A DNA stretch of 64,000 nucleotides from JACJVV01 sp964581515 (GCA_964581515.1 CAZOOV010000008.1:1-64000); one strand, 5' to 3'. Shown: positions 45,498 to 54,529, counted from the first letter of the stretch. The notes: generated by a model not told the origin, from the sequence alone. Numbers and translations: made by a program.

Positions 45498-47012
45498 TTA
45501 ATTTATGAAGCCTTCTATAACCATCTTTTCTGCATATTTTGCAGGTTCTTTTATTGCTTCTTGTGTGATTCTTATGTGGGATTGCATTTTAAATCCTACA
45601 TCAATTAAGTCTTCTATATGACATGTTGTAGTTCCTTGTATGATACTTCTTACTTCCATTGAATTATTAAGCATAGTTTCATTAATTAGTTCTGTTGATG
45701 CTTGTGGGTCTATACTTAATTTTACTTTATATTGACTTTCAAATTCTCTACAGAAATCACGTAAATCTTGTTGCATAGTATATATTCTTTCTTTTACCTT
45801 TTCTGGTTCAAGCAAGAAATGTATTCCATATGATGCTGCTGCTCTTCTGAATCTTTTTGCTATATCAATTTTTTTTAATTCTCCCATATATACACCAACT
45901 CTAGTTTCATATTTCTTTCTTACAAAATCTTTTTGATTAGTATAAGTTATTACTTTTTCTGGTTCTTCACTTCTTAGTTTTGGTGGATTTTGTTCTAAAT
46001 AGTAATTTAATGTTTTTTGTGGGTCTTGGACGAGTTCAGGAGTTACCAAGAGTTCTCTACAACTCATTGAAGGCATACTATAAAGGAAAGGATATAATGC
46101 GTTATCAATCACTTCATGCAGCCCTCTTGCACCCATTCTTAGATCAATTGCTTTTTGCGCTAATACACCTAATGCATCTTCTTCAAATTCTATATCAATC
46201 CCATATGCACCAAACTCCAGTTGTTTATTTTGGATGACAGGAGAATTTTTCATGCTAAGTATGCTACCCAATTGCTCAACATCTAATTCATCAAGTTCTG
46301 ATATGAAACTTATCCTTCCTAAGAATTGACTGATGAAACCATAATTTTCTAAAGCTTTTTTTACAGGTACTTTATCTGTAACTGCACCATAACCTAAACT
46401 CTTTTTTTCAGTCTGGAGTCCGTCAAATGCTCCGCTAAGAATAAAAAATATATCGCTTGTGTTTAATGTGACTTCTTCTACTTTTCGTTCTTCTCTATAA
46501 TTTACATACATTTCAGTCCCTTGAAAAATTCTAAGTAATTCTTCTTGTACTGATTTTCCTGTGATATCTTTACCAAATCCATCTGATGACGCTGCAATCT
46601 TATCTATTTCATCCAAATAGACAATTCCTAATTGAGCAATAGCTGGTATCTGGTTTGCTCTATCAAATAATTTCTGGAACATGCCTTCTGTACTTCTTCC
46701 AACATAACCTGCTTGTGTATATTGGGTAGAATCAGTGATGTAATACGGGACTTTTAGTAATTTTGTTGCAAGTTCAAGCATATAGGTCTTACCAGAACCT
46801 GTTGGACCCATGAATAAGAGAATTGGCTTTGGTAGATGGTCATTATCTATTCCCATCGCCTCTTTATACTGTAATTTCTTGTAATGTGAACAGAGGGCTG
46901 TTGCAAGTGTAATTTTTGCTTCTTCTTGCCCTACAACAAATTGATCGAGATATAGTTTGAATTCCATGGGTCTTAAGTCAAATTCCATTAAGTTCATGAA
47001 TTCTCTTGCCAT
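45498..47012 (-). CDS. clpX: ClpX-like AAA+ unfoldase
   Basis: 504 residues from ATG 47012 (ATG 47027 is an alternative). Walker A GPTGSGKT at 69-76, pore loop GYVG at 102-105, Walker B IVYLDEID at 130-137, arginine finger in FLGR near 233, sensor-2 GARGL at 294-298. Where ClpX has the ClpP-binding IGF tripeptide, it has LGY (206-208). It lacks the N-terminal zinc-binding domain and has about 150 extra C-terminal residues. ClpX is rare in archaea; no clpP is in the window. Confidence 0.82.
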   Translation of the reverse strand: MAREFMNLMEFDLRPMEFKLYLDQFVVGQEEAKITLATALCSHYKKLQYKEAMGIDNDHLPKPILLFMGPTGSGKTYMLELATKLLKVPYYITDSTQYTQAGYVGRSTEGMFQKLFDRANQIPAIAQLGIVYLDEIDKIAASSDGFGKDITGKSVQEELLRIFQGTEMYVNYREERKVEEVTLNTSDIFFILSGAFDGLQTEKKSLGYGAVTDKVPVKKALENYGFISQFLGRISFISELDELDVEQLGSILSMKNSPVIQNKQLEFGAYGIDIEFEEDALGVLAQKAIDLRMGARGLHEVIDNALYPFLYSMPSMSCRELLVTPELVQDPQKTLNYYLEQNPPKLRSEEPEKVITYTNQKDFVRKKYETRVGVYMGELKKIDIAKRFRRAAASYGIHFLLEPEKVKERIYTMQQDLRDFCREFESQYKVKLSIDPQASTELINETMLNNSMEVRSIIQGTTTCHIEDLIDVGFKMQSHIRITQEAIKEPAKYAEKMVIEGFIN

Positions 47013-47163
47013 GTATTTTCTATTCATTATACATGTTTTAAATATTTGTATCAACTAAAATATGTGTTTGAATTAGTAGTTTACTGATTATTTGATAAGA
47101 TTAGAATTTAGATGTCATAAGCATTAAATTTTTAAATGGTTATTAAATTCTTGATTGTATTAT

Positions 47164-47330
47164 AGCCCCGTAGTGTAGTGGTCAATTAATGTTTATGCAT
47201 TAGACCAATCATCCAGGATTTTGGAATGAGAACCTTTATTGTTTCTTATGAAAATGTCCTGGGACCTCGGTTCAAATATCAAAGTGGAGCGATGAAGCTC
47301 AAACTTTGTTTGAAAGTCCGGGCGGGGCTA
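47164..47330 (+). tRNA. tRNA-Gln (anticodon TTG) with three introns
   Basis: Acceptor AGCCCCG (47164-47170) pairs with CGGGGCT (47323-47329). Anticodon stem CAGGA (47214-47218) and TCCTG (47257-47261); anticodon TTG at 47221-47223; T stem CTCGG/CCGGG with TTCAAAT loop. A 73-nt mature tRNA needs removal of about 23 nt in the D arm (near 47187-47209; GGTC-AAT-TAATG and CATTA-GACC-AAT), 31 nt at 37/38 (47225-47255) and 40 nt in the T loop (47277-47317; TTCAAA-TAT and TTTGAA-AGT). The first and third form textbook 3-nt-bulge motifs. Box A near 47125-47139. Confidence 0.85.
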
Positions 47331-47331
47331 T
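47316..47331 (+). repeat. Left attachment site (attL) in tRNA-Gln 3' end
   Basis: The 16-nt GTCCGGGCGGGGCTAT spans the end of intron 3, the 3' half of the T stem, the acceptor arm and one extra base. It is identical to the copy at 53543-53558. Confidence 0.75.
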
Positions 47332-47394
47332 CTTCCTTTTTGAAAGGTTTTAGGGACAAGTTTTATATATTGGTATTGTTTAGTTAGTTCTAAT

Positions 47395-48669
47395 TTGGTA
47401 GATTTGAAGCTGAAAAAGAAAAAAGAGAAGCAAAAAGAGCCTAAACCGATTAAAGGTATTTCTAAACAAAACTCTGATTTAATACTTCAATATTGTAGTG
47501 ATATGGCTCAAGGAAAGAATGTTGCACCGACAAGTACTAAAGGTCCTAGAGCTAAAGATAGAGTTGGTTCTTTGAAAAGCAAAATGAAAAGAATGACTGA
47601 ATTCATTGAAGAATTGTTTGGTGTTACTGATTTAAGAAATCTTACAGATGACTATGTTCTTGAATTGATTAATGGTATGCGTACAGGTAAATATAGACAA
47701 GAAGATGGTAATAAATATGAGTCTGTAGATAGTTATGCAAAAACACTTGCTGCATTTTGGCATTGGTATATGCGTATTGAAAGGAAAAAAGATAATCATG
47801 TTCAAGATATTATGCTTGATGTTAAGAAAACAGGAGATAAAAAACCACCATGGGTTTATATGAATCAGGAAGAATTCAATAAATTTGTTAATAGATGTAA
47901 ATGGGATTATAAGATATTATGCACCTTCATATATGATTCTGGTATTAGGTCACCCTGGGAATTGAAAAATATTAAAGTTTCTGATATTACTTGGGATGAG
48001 AAAAATGAACGATATCAGTTATATATAAGAGATGAAGTATCAAAAACATTTGCTAGAAAGATTAAATTAATGTTGTGTACTAAACTCTTAAAAGAATGGT
48101 TAGCAGAAAGAAATGGTAAGGAATTATTATTTGATTTAAATCCAGAAATAAATAATCAATATTTGAAAAGAGTTGCAGAAAGAATATGGGGAGAGAAAAC
48201 AAGCAAAGGAAGAAAGAAATATAAGGATATTATAATGATGGACTTACGGCATAGTTCTGCTTGTTATTGGTTACCACGATATAAGTCTGAATCTAATTTA
48301 AAATATAGATTTGGTTGGAAAAAGTCTGATATGATACATTATTATTCAGAATTTTTAGGAATGACTGATAATATTCAAGAAGAAGATTTACTTGTTGATG
48401 TGAGTGCAACTGAACTGCAAAATAAGTTTGAGGAAGAAAAGAATCAGAGATTACTTATGGAAGAAAATATGCAACAGCAACAGAAAGAGTTTGAAGAATA
48501 TAAAGAAGCTATGAATCCTATTTTAGAGAAACTAATGCAAGGTTTAGATGGTATGGAAATGGTTGGTAGACAACCTAATGGTGCTGGTATATTTAGTAAT
48601 GCTAAACAGAAGAATAAACCAAAGATAAGTAAGAAAGATGTTGAATTTGCTAAAGGTAGGAATAAATAA
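47395..48669 (+). CDS. int: Archaeal tyrosine recombinase (integrase)
   Basis: 424 residues from TTG 47395, about 30 nt after a box A (TTTATATAT). Lys-rich N-terminus and SAM-like core-binding domain (to about 150); catalytic domain has Arg185 (DSGIRSPWEL), LRH at 284-286, Trp308 and Tyr316 or Tyr317 (MIHYYSEF). The His of the usual HxLRH box II is Met here. A C-terminal coiled coil follows. It is intact and lies just inside attL, so it is not split on integration. Confidence 0.88.
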   Translation: MVDLKLKKKKEKQKEPKPIKGISKQNSDLILQYCSDMAQGKNVAPTSTKGPRAKDRVGSLKSKMKRMTEFIEELFGVTDLRNLTDDYVLELINGMRTGKYRQEDGNKYESVDSYAKTLAAFWHWYMRIERKKDNHVQDIMLDVKKTGDKKPPWVYMNQEEFNKFVNRCKWDYKILCTFIYDSGIRSPWELKNIKVSDITWDEKNERYQLYIRDEVSKTFARKIKLMLCTKLLKEWLAERNGKELLFDLNPEINNQYLKRVAERIWGEKTSKGRKKYKDIIMMDLRHSSACYWLPRYKSESNLKYRFGWKKSDMIHYYSEFLGMTDNIQEEDLLVDVSATELQNKFEEEKNQRLLMEENMQQQQKEFEEYKEAMNPILEKLMQGLDGMEMVGRQPNGAGIFSNAKQKNKPKISKKDVEFAKGRNK

Positions 48670-48705
48670 AAATGTTTATAGATTATAATATGCAAGAGAT
48701 GTGTA

Positions 48706-49980
48706 ATGATGGATAAAAAGGGTCAAATAACTTTTTTTATAATTGTTGGAGTAATTTTCATATTATTAGTACTATTCTTTATTCTTTTCAATAATACTTC
48801 TTTTGAAGTGGACAATGTAAATAGCTTAGATACAGGTCAAATTCAATCTTATGTTACTTCTTGCATTGAAACAACAGCAGAAAAAGGAATTTATTTTATT
48901 TCATTGCAAGGTGGATATTATGAAACTTCAGTACCTTATCAACAATATGCTTTTATGGATATACCTATCTATTGGGATAGTCAGTCAAATATTCCTGATA
49001 AATATGTTATTGAACAAGAATTAATTAAGTATATCAAAGCAGAAGTAAACAACTGTCTGAATAATTTTACTTTTTTAAAGAAACAAGGATATGATATAAC
49101 AAATGGTTCTATTGTTGGTAATGCTGTTATAAATGACAATGGGATTGTATTGAACATTGAATATCCATTACGTATAATATTTGGAGAGGAACAAGGTACA
49201 ATTGATAGATTTAAAGCAACTATTGATTTTGATTTTCAGAGAATATATGGTATTGTAAATAAAATTATTACAGAACAGATTAAGACGCCTAATGATATGC
49301 CATTAGGTTATATTTCTTATTTAGCTTTTGAAGAAAATTTTTTATTTGAGACCGTTAGTATAGAGAAAGATGTTATACTTTTTGAATTAATATTTAATGA
49401 TACTTATAATGGTCAACCTTTTATTTATGCTTTTGTAAGTAAGTATAATTGGTCAAATCTTGATTATGATAATAGCTTATATGTTGAACCAATCCCATCA
49501 TTTATCATTAATGAAAGTAGTACTTTTGAATATACAGTCAGAGCAAATGGAAGTAATGTTCAATATTCAGATTATACTGGTTTATTTGATATACATGAGA
49601 GTACAGGATTAATTATATTTAATACTGATAATGTACCTAATGGTGAACATAATATTTTGATTAAAGTAGTAGATGAAAATGGCAATGAGGGATATGCTTA
49701 TATGCATTTGACCGTTGATATGCCTAATCAAAAACCAATTATTAATCCAATAGGTGATCTAACTGTAAATGTTGCTGAAGAGTTTGTTTATACAGTTCAA
49801 GCATCAGACCCTTCAAATACATTTCTGACTTATCTTGATGATACTGGATTATTTAATATACATCCAATGACAGGGAAAATAAAGTTTACACCTACATTAA
49901 CTGGTAATTATTCAATAAAAATTACTGCTTTGAATGGAGAAGGTCATAGTTTTGAATACATGAGGTTAGAAGTAATATGA
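48706..49980 (+). CDS. Pilin-like protein with Ig-like domains (element cargo)
   Basis: 424 residues; ATG 48706 or 48709. KKGQITFFIIVGVIFILLV is a class III prepilin-like start, like the chromosomal pilins at 1-6 kb. A globular domain follows, then two Ig/cadherin-like repeats near 270-350 and 350-424 (PSFIINESSTFEYTVRANG; PIGDLTVNVAEEFVYTVQA). Stop and the next start overlap as ATGA. Likely surface-exposed; could be a virion or conjugation spike in a mobile-element setting (inference). Confidence 0.7.
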   Translation: MMDKKGQITFFIIVGVIFILLVLFFILFNNTSFEVDNVNSLDTGQIQSYVTSCIETTAEKGIYFISLQGGYYETSVPYQQYAFMDIPIYWDSQSNIPDKYVIEQELIKYIKAEVNNCLNNFTFLKKQGYDITNGSIVGNAVINDNGIVLNIEYPLRIIFGEEQGTIDRFKATIDFDFQRIYGIVNKIITEQIKTPNDMPLGYISYLAFEENFLFETVSIEKDVILFELIFNDTYNGQPFIYAFVSKYNWSNLDYDNSLYVEPIPSFIINESSTFEYTVRANGSNVQYSDYTGLFDIHESTGLIIFNTDNVPNGEHNILIKVVDENGNEGYAYMHLTVDMPNQKPIINPIGDLTVNVAEEFVYTVQASDPSNTFLTYLDDTGLFNIHPMTGKIKFTPTLTGNYSIKITALNGEGHSFEYMRLEVI

Positions 49981-52088
49981 GATTATCATATTTGTTGATA
50001 CTGTTATTAGTTATTCCAGTAGTATTTGCACCATGTCCTCCAGGAGATAGTGGGGATAGTTGTGATTACACAAGTCAAGAAGATATAAATAAATTAGAAG
50101 GACAAGACCTTGTTACAGCAATTAATGAGGGTAAAATAACAGATCTTGATTTAGTGGATGATAATAGGCTTGCAGATGCTATTAGAACTGATCCTTCAAT
50201 CTCAAATGATTTAGGGAATACTGACTTAGCTAGAGCAGTAAATCAAGATTTATCTCTAATGGATAATCCATCTGTTATGGATGAGTTTGATTCAAGAGCA
50301 CAATCCAATACGCATATACTAAATAATAATCCAAATATTAAGGAAAGGTGGTTTGCTGATAATGGAATAACAGATGATGGAGCAGAGATTGAAAATTATG
50401 ATGGTTCTATCGTTAGTACGAAAGGCAGTCAAGCAACTACATTTAATATTAATAATCATCCAGGAGCAAGAGTTACAAAAGATGGCAAGTTAGTATTGGT
50501 TGATGGAACAGAGATTGCTAATGCTGATGTAACTATTTTAGAAGATGGGAGTTTAAATATTGATGCTGGTAATACTGATTTGTCTGATTCTGACAGTGCA
50601 GATGTTCATGTGAATGCTGGAACTGTTCAGATAGATGATAAATTATATACCACCACAGATAGCTCTACAATAAATGTAGCTATTAATAATGGTATAACAA
50701 AAATTACAGGTGAAAATATAATTGAATCTCAAGATGGCATAGTAACTGCTGCTTTTTCAGGTGAAATCTCACTATTTTCAGACGGACATATGGCTTTTGC
50801 TGCAAATACCGAATATAGTCAATATAGTAATGGAGAAAAATCTAAAACAGTTACTGTAAATGGTTTAACTGAATTTTATACAAATGCAGGATGTGATGAA
50901 ACAGTTAGTTGCATCCAATATGTTGATGGTAATATGAGAGTTATTGCAAAAGATGATAATAATATTGATATTAAGACGTTTGATGATTCAATAGAAAGAT
51001 TAGTTGTTGATGGAATTAGTGATGAAAGTACAGTTGTTTTTAATGACAATGGAAATGTTGAGATGACTTTTTCTAATAATCCAGTTGTTGTTAAAGGTGA
51101 ATTAACTCAACTGCAAACAGTAGTTGAAACGGATATTACTGTAAAAGAAGGAGTAGCAATCAAACAAATATATTCAAGTGATGGCGTAGAAGTAATCCCC
51201 ATTAATCCCGATGGAGCTGATAGATTTGCTAATTCTATCTATTGGAAAAGAGTTAGTGAGGATGGAGAGTTTGTTGATTTGACTAGAGAAGAAGTGATTG
51301 AGCAATATGGTATTGACATTGTTTTTGGAGATGACATTGAAGTAAGTGAGGAAGTTCGACAAGCAGTTATTAGTGATATTGTGAATTATTATGAAACTTT
51401 TCCTTCTCCTGATGATAAAGATGTTATAACTATTAAGATAGAAAGTAATAATGCACGAGGTTCAAGTTATGATATACGGGATAATTCTATTAATTTAGTA
51501 TTAAATGAAGATGGTTCTTTATGGGCAATAAGTGATGAAATAGGTAGTTTTGGAACAATAAGGCATGAATTAGCTCATCTACATGAGGATCTTCGTTATC
51601 CTTCTTTGAGTAGAGCTAACATGGCGAGTCTTGGAGTGGAAGGAAGGTCTTATTTTGAAAGTGTTATATTACAAACTCCATTTTTTCAAGAGTGGATGAA
51701 TATACAAGGAATTGAATCAACTGCAGATTTAATTGCTAACCAGAATACCTTGACTACACTTAAACCATCAGATAATGAAGAGTATGGGAATGTAAGAGTT
51801 TGGAGTAATGAAGAATGTAATTCTCAAGATCCTTGTCATGGGTATATAAGACCTTATGGAACTGTTTTAACTGAAGATTATAGTACTTATGTAGAAAGGA
51901 TTACTGCTGATCCTACATTCTTTATGAGAAATAATTTAGTTGGTGATAATTCTGACCCACGTTACAGACAAAAAATAGACCTTTTGCTTGAGCATAATTA
52001 TATAACTCAATATGAATATGATGCAGTATTTTATCCTGAAAGGTATTTTACTGATGAAGAATTGCAACAATTATTAGCTAACTCTTAA
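49977..52088 (+). CDS. Secreted zinc metallopeptidase-like protein (element cargo)
   Basis: 703 residues. Signal peptide (LLILLLVIPVVFA), then a beta-strand-rich repetitive stalk (about 120-410), then a C-terminal domain with HELAH (530-534) in TIRHELAHLHEDL, the HExxH zinc motif. The third ligand is not certain. Translationally coupled to the pilin-like gene. Substrate unknown; cell-surface processing or entry is inference. Confidence 0.7.
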   Translation: MRLSYLLILLLVIPVVFAPCPPGDSGDSCDYTSQEDINKLEGQDLVTAINEGKITDLDLVDDNRLADAIRTDPSISNDLGNTDLARAVNQDLSLMDNPSVMDEFDSRAQSNTHILNNNPNIKERWFADNGITDDGAEIENYDGSIVSTKGSQATTFNINNHPGARVTKDGKLVLVDGTEIANADVTILEDGSLNIDAGNTDLSDSDSADVHVNAGTVQIDDKLYTTTDSSTINVAINNGITKITGENIIESQDGIVTAAFSGEISLFSDGHMAFAANTEYSQYSNGEKSKTVTVNGLTEFYTNAGCDETVSCIQYVDGNMRVIAKDDNNIDIKTFDDSIERLVVDGISDESTVVFNDNGNVEMTFSNNPVVVKGELTQLQTVVETDITVKEGVAIKQIYSSDGVEVIPINPDGADRFANSIYWKRVSEDGEFVDLTREEVIEQYGIDIVFGDDIEVSEEVRQAVISDIVNYYETFPSPDDKDVITIKIESNNARGSSYDIRDNSINLVLNEDGSLWAISDEIGSFGTIRHELAHLHEDLRYPSLSRANMASLGVEGRSYFESVILQTPFFQEWMNIQGIESTADLIANQNTLTTLKPSDNEEYGNVRVWSNEECNSQDPCHGYIRPYGTVLTEDYSTYVERITADPTFFMRNNLVGDNSDPRYRQKIDLLLEHNYITQYEYDAVFYPERYFTDEELQQLLANS

Positions 52089-52108
52089 AACCTTTTAATT
52101 TTCTATCA

Positions 52109-52259
52109 GTTTCCATTTCTGGTATCCGATGGGTTGCGCCTAGAACAACCTCGCGGAACCGCCTTTTAAATTTAGTAGTGAGGGAATACTTGGACTGAAC
52201 TGCTAATTTAAATGGTTAGGTGAGCATAAATAATAGCGCAACTTATCGGAAATGGAAAC
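52109..52259. other. Structured non-coding block, candidate replication origin or RNA
   Basis: GTTTCCATTT, CCGAT and TTGCGC (52109-52139) pair, in reverse, with GCGCAA, ATCGG and AAATGGAAAC (52236-52259), giving a long interrupted stem. Inside, TTTAAATTTAG (52165-52175) pairs with CTAATTTAAA (52203-52212). The whole 420-nt gap (52089-52510) has no convincing gene; the structured part lies upstream of rep, where rolling-circle elements keep the double-strand origin. No nick site is recognised. Confidence 0.5.
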
Positions 52260-52510
52260 GTACTGCTGCCACCACTATTACTTCTATCTGTTTCCAGAGT
52301 GGACAACGAAGGGTTTGCGCCTTAAATATTTTTGAAAATGCGTTAGCTATTTTCTTTTTAGAATTTTTTGATTAGTTACCTGTTTTGTTTTACACCATTT
52401 TACTATGTTTTACCCCTTATTGTGTAGTTTTGAGTACTGTTGTTACCGTCGAGGTTTAACACACTTTGTACAAGTAGGGTATTTATTTATATAGAGTAAG
52501 TTATAACACT

Positions 52511-53509
52511 ATGGACATCATGAAATACGATGTCAATCAAAAAAGTTTGTTGGAATTCCCTTATTCACTTGAAAATAAAGCAACATCTGGAACAAATAAT
52601 AGAGAAAAAGAAGTAGAAGTAATTATTAATGGACTAAAAGAATATCTTGGTGTTGATGAATCATTGGATCATGAGATATGGAAGTATATTAATCGATTAA
52701 GGTTGTGCTGTAAACAGTTTTTAACGCTTACATGTGATAATGGTTGTGGTAAGTATAAAGTTGGAATAGGTTGTAATTTAGCAGTATGTCCTGTGTGTGG
52801 TAAGAAACAGTACAAAAGGTTCATATCAAAATATAAGGATAACTTTAGAAGTTGGATGAATCCAAAACATTTGACTTTAACATTAAAGAATTTAGATACA
52901 ATAACAATAGAAGATTATAAAACGCTTTCTTATTGGTGGAAAAGGTTACGGCAAGAACTTAAAAGACATGGTGACAAACATAACGTTAAGTATGAGTTTA
53001 CTTATGGTATATGGGCATTTCATAATCATAACTATGGTAGAGGTTATCATTTACATTTACATATTGTCTTTGATGGTACAAGAATACCACAGCGTCTAAT
53101 AAGTAGATTGTGGGAAAGGATTACTAAAGGTTCTAAAATTGTAGAAATACATGAGATAATAACAACTAAACAGTTGAGTAAAGCAATTCAGTATGTTGGT
53201 AATTATGTAGTTAAGGGTGGTGGTAGTGAAGCTACTGTTCATACACTACTTGAAATGTTCTTTGCTAGTCGTAATGTGAGAAAATACAATACCTTTGGTA
53301 AGTTAAGGGTTGAGATGAAACGAGCTAAATTAACCTCTATCTGTCCTTTCTGTGGTGCTGTAATGGTATTTGATGGTATTTTTATGAAATTTGAATTGGA
53401 GTTTACAAGAAAGCCATTCTTCAAGCCAATATTCAAACTGCGTCCAAAAACAGAAACACAGTTAAATATCAACCACTTTACTTCAACTAATAATGCTGAT
53501 AAAGCATAA
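52511..53509 (+). CDS. rep: HUH rolling-circle replication initiator (Rep)
   Basis: 332 residues, ATG about 30 nt after a box A (TTATTTATATAG). Zinc cluster (CDNGCG, CNLAVCPVCG, about 75-96), HUH motif YHLHLHIVFDG (His180, 182, 184), and a tyrosine motif AIQYVGNYVVK (Tyr228/232); second zinc pair near 279. Rep nicks the origin and stays covalently bound to the 5' end. It resembles archaeal plasmid Reps in layout. Confidence 0.82.
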   Translation: MDIMKYDVNQKSLLEFPYSLENKATSGTNNREKEVEVIINGLKEYLGVDESLDHEIWKYINRLRLCCKQFLTLTCDNGCGKYKVGIGCNLAVCPVCGKKQYKRFISKYKDNFRSWMNPKHLTLTLKNLDTITIEDYKTLSYWWKRLRQELKRHGDKHNVKYEFTYGIWAFHNHNYGRGYHLHLHIVFDGTRIPQRLISRLWERITKGSKIVEIHEIITTKQLSKAIQYVGNYVVKGGGSEATVHTLLEMFFASRNVRKYNTFGKLRVEMKRAKLTSICPFCGAVMVFDGIFMKFELEFTRKPFFKPIFKLRPKTETQLNINHFTSTNNADKA

Positions 53510-53542
53510 TCATGTTTCTTAATTCTTTCATAATGGTCGAGT

Positions 53543-53558
53543 GTCCGGGCGGGGCTAT
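53543..53558 (+). repeat. Right attachment site (attR)
   Basis: Exact copy of the 16-nt GTCCGGGCGGGGCTAT at 47316-47331. No other tRNA parts are here, so it is an att repeat and not a second tRNA. Confidence 0.75.
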
Positions 53559-53650
53559 AGAGTATTTTGCGACCTTGAAGGGTTTTATGCCCTTTTTGGT
53601 TTTTTCTAAAAAACTTGTATTTTATAAGATATATATAAACATGGGCTGGC

Positions 53651-54421
53651 TTATCTTTTTCTTTTAATAACTTTAGAAAACAACAATATTATGTTACGAA
53701 CTAAAATAACTATAATATAGGAGTATATTGTATTAACTATAAAGAAGATTAACAATAAAGAAGGACTAAATACCTGGAAGTCTCCAAAACCTCCTGTCAA
53801 TAACTTGTATGGAAAGGCACTAGGGAAAAAAAGAAAGATTCCTAACCCACTATATAATTTCATAAGTTCATATAGAAACGATCTGAAAGGTAATAAATAA
53901 CCAAGAATTGGTGAAAAAACCCATATGACAAAAAATAAATTTAAAATAATAACTGAAATTATTGTACCTTTAGACAAATCTAATTTAATATATCTTTGGA
54001 TAGCATAAATTATCGAACCAATAATTAAACCACCAATACCTAGAATCAACAGCAAGGGAAGGATTTGATATTTGATTACCATGGGAAGATTTGTGCTTAA
54101 GGTAAAACCTCGTGAACGAAACCAATGTAGGGTAAGGATAATGCATTCAAAAAAACCAATAATCAGATAAATTAAAAAAGGAGTTAGGCAAATACTTGTT
54201 ATCTTAAAATATGTTGAAAAAGATCTGTAAGCTTTTAAAATATATTTGTAGTTAACTATTATTAAGATAACACATAATATTACAATTCCTAAAGCTTCTG
54301 CAAAAAATTGTGTGCTTTGACTAATAATTGTAGTGAAATAATAGTAGACAATAAATAAAAATGAGATAATTAAGATAAGTGAAATACTGGTACGAACAAT
54401 AACTCCCTTTTTTTCTTCCAT
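53651..54421 (-). CDS. Polytopic membrane protein between two att-like repeats
   Basis: 256 residues with about six or seven membrane helices, strongly hydrophobic, no recognised motif. It lies between attR (53558) and the 11-bp partial repeat at 54519, so it may be cargo of an older or truncated integration. Confidence 0.55.
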   Translation of the reverse strand: MEEKKGVIVRTSISLILIISFLFIVYYYFTTIISQSTQFFAEALGIVILCVILIIVNYKYILKAYRSFSTYFKITSICLTPFLIYLIIGFFECIILTLHWFRSRGFTLSTNLPMVIKYQILPLLLILGIGGLIIGSIIYAIQRYIKLDLSKGTIISVIILNLFFVIWVFSPILGYLLPFRSFLYELMKLYSGLGIFLFFPSAFPYKLLTGGFGDFQVFSPSLLLIFFIVNTIYSYIIVILVRNIILLFSKVIKRKR

Positions 54422-54518
54422 ATGAATTAATTTATCTTGATAATTTAAATCTTTTATCCTTTTTTAGAAATATAGCAGTTATATTATATCCCTTAAACCT
54501 TTCAAAAACCCATTAACA

Positions 54519-54529
54519 GGGCGGGGCTA
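54519..54529 (+). repeat. Third, partial copy of the tRNA-Gln 3' end
   Basis: GGGCGGGGCTA matches the last 11 nt of the tRNA gene (47320-47330). The GC-rich run stands out in an AT-rich context. It may mark an earlier or nested integration event. Confidence 0.5.

Larger units (their letters stand above)
47316..53558 (+). mobile_element. Integrated element at tRNA-Gln (about 6.2 kb)
   Basis: Bounded by the 16-bp direct repeats at 47316 and 53543. It holds five features in one orientation: tyrosine integrase, pilin-like Ig protein, secreted metallopeptidase, a structured non-coding block and an HUH Rep. This is the gene set of a small integrative plasmid or a pleomorphic-virus-like element. 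No capsid gene is seen. Integration leaves the tRNA intact because the att core lies at its 3' end. Confidence 0.75.

Noticed and set aside
53543..53558. Possible second tRNA
   Set aside because: Only the 3' acceptor and half of the T stem are present, with no anticodon arm upstream. It is the attR copy.
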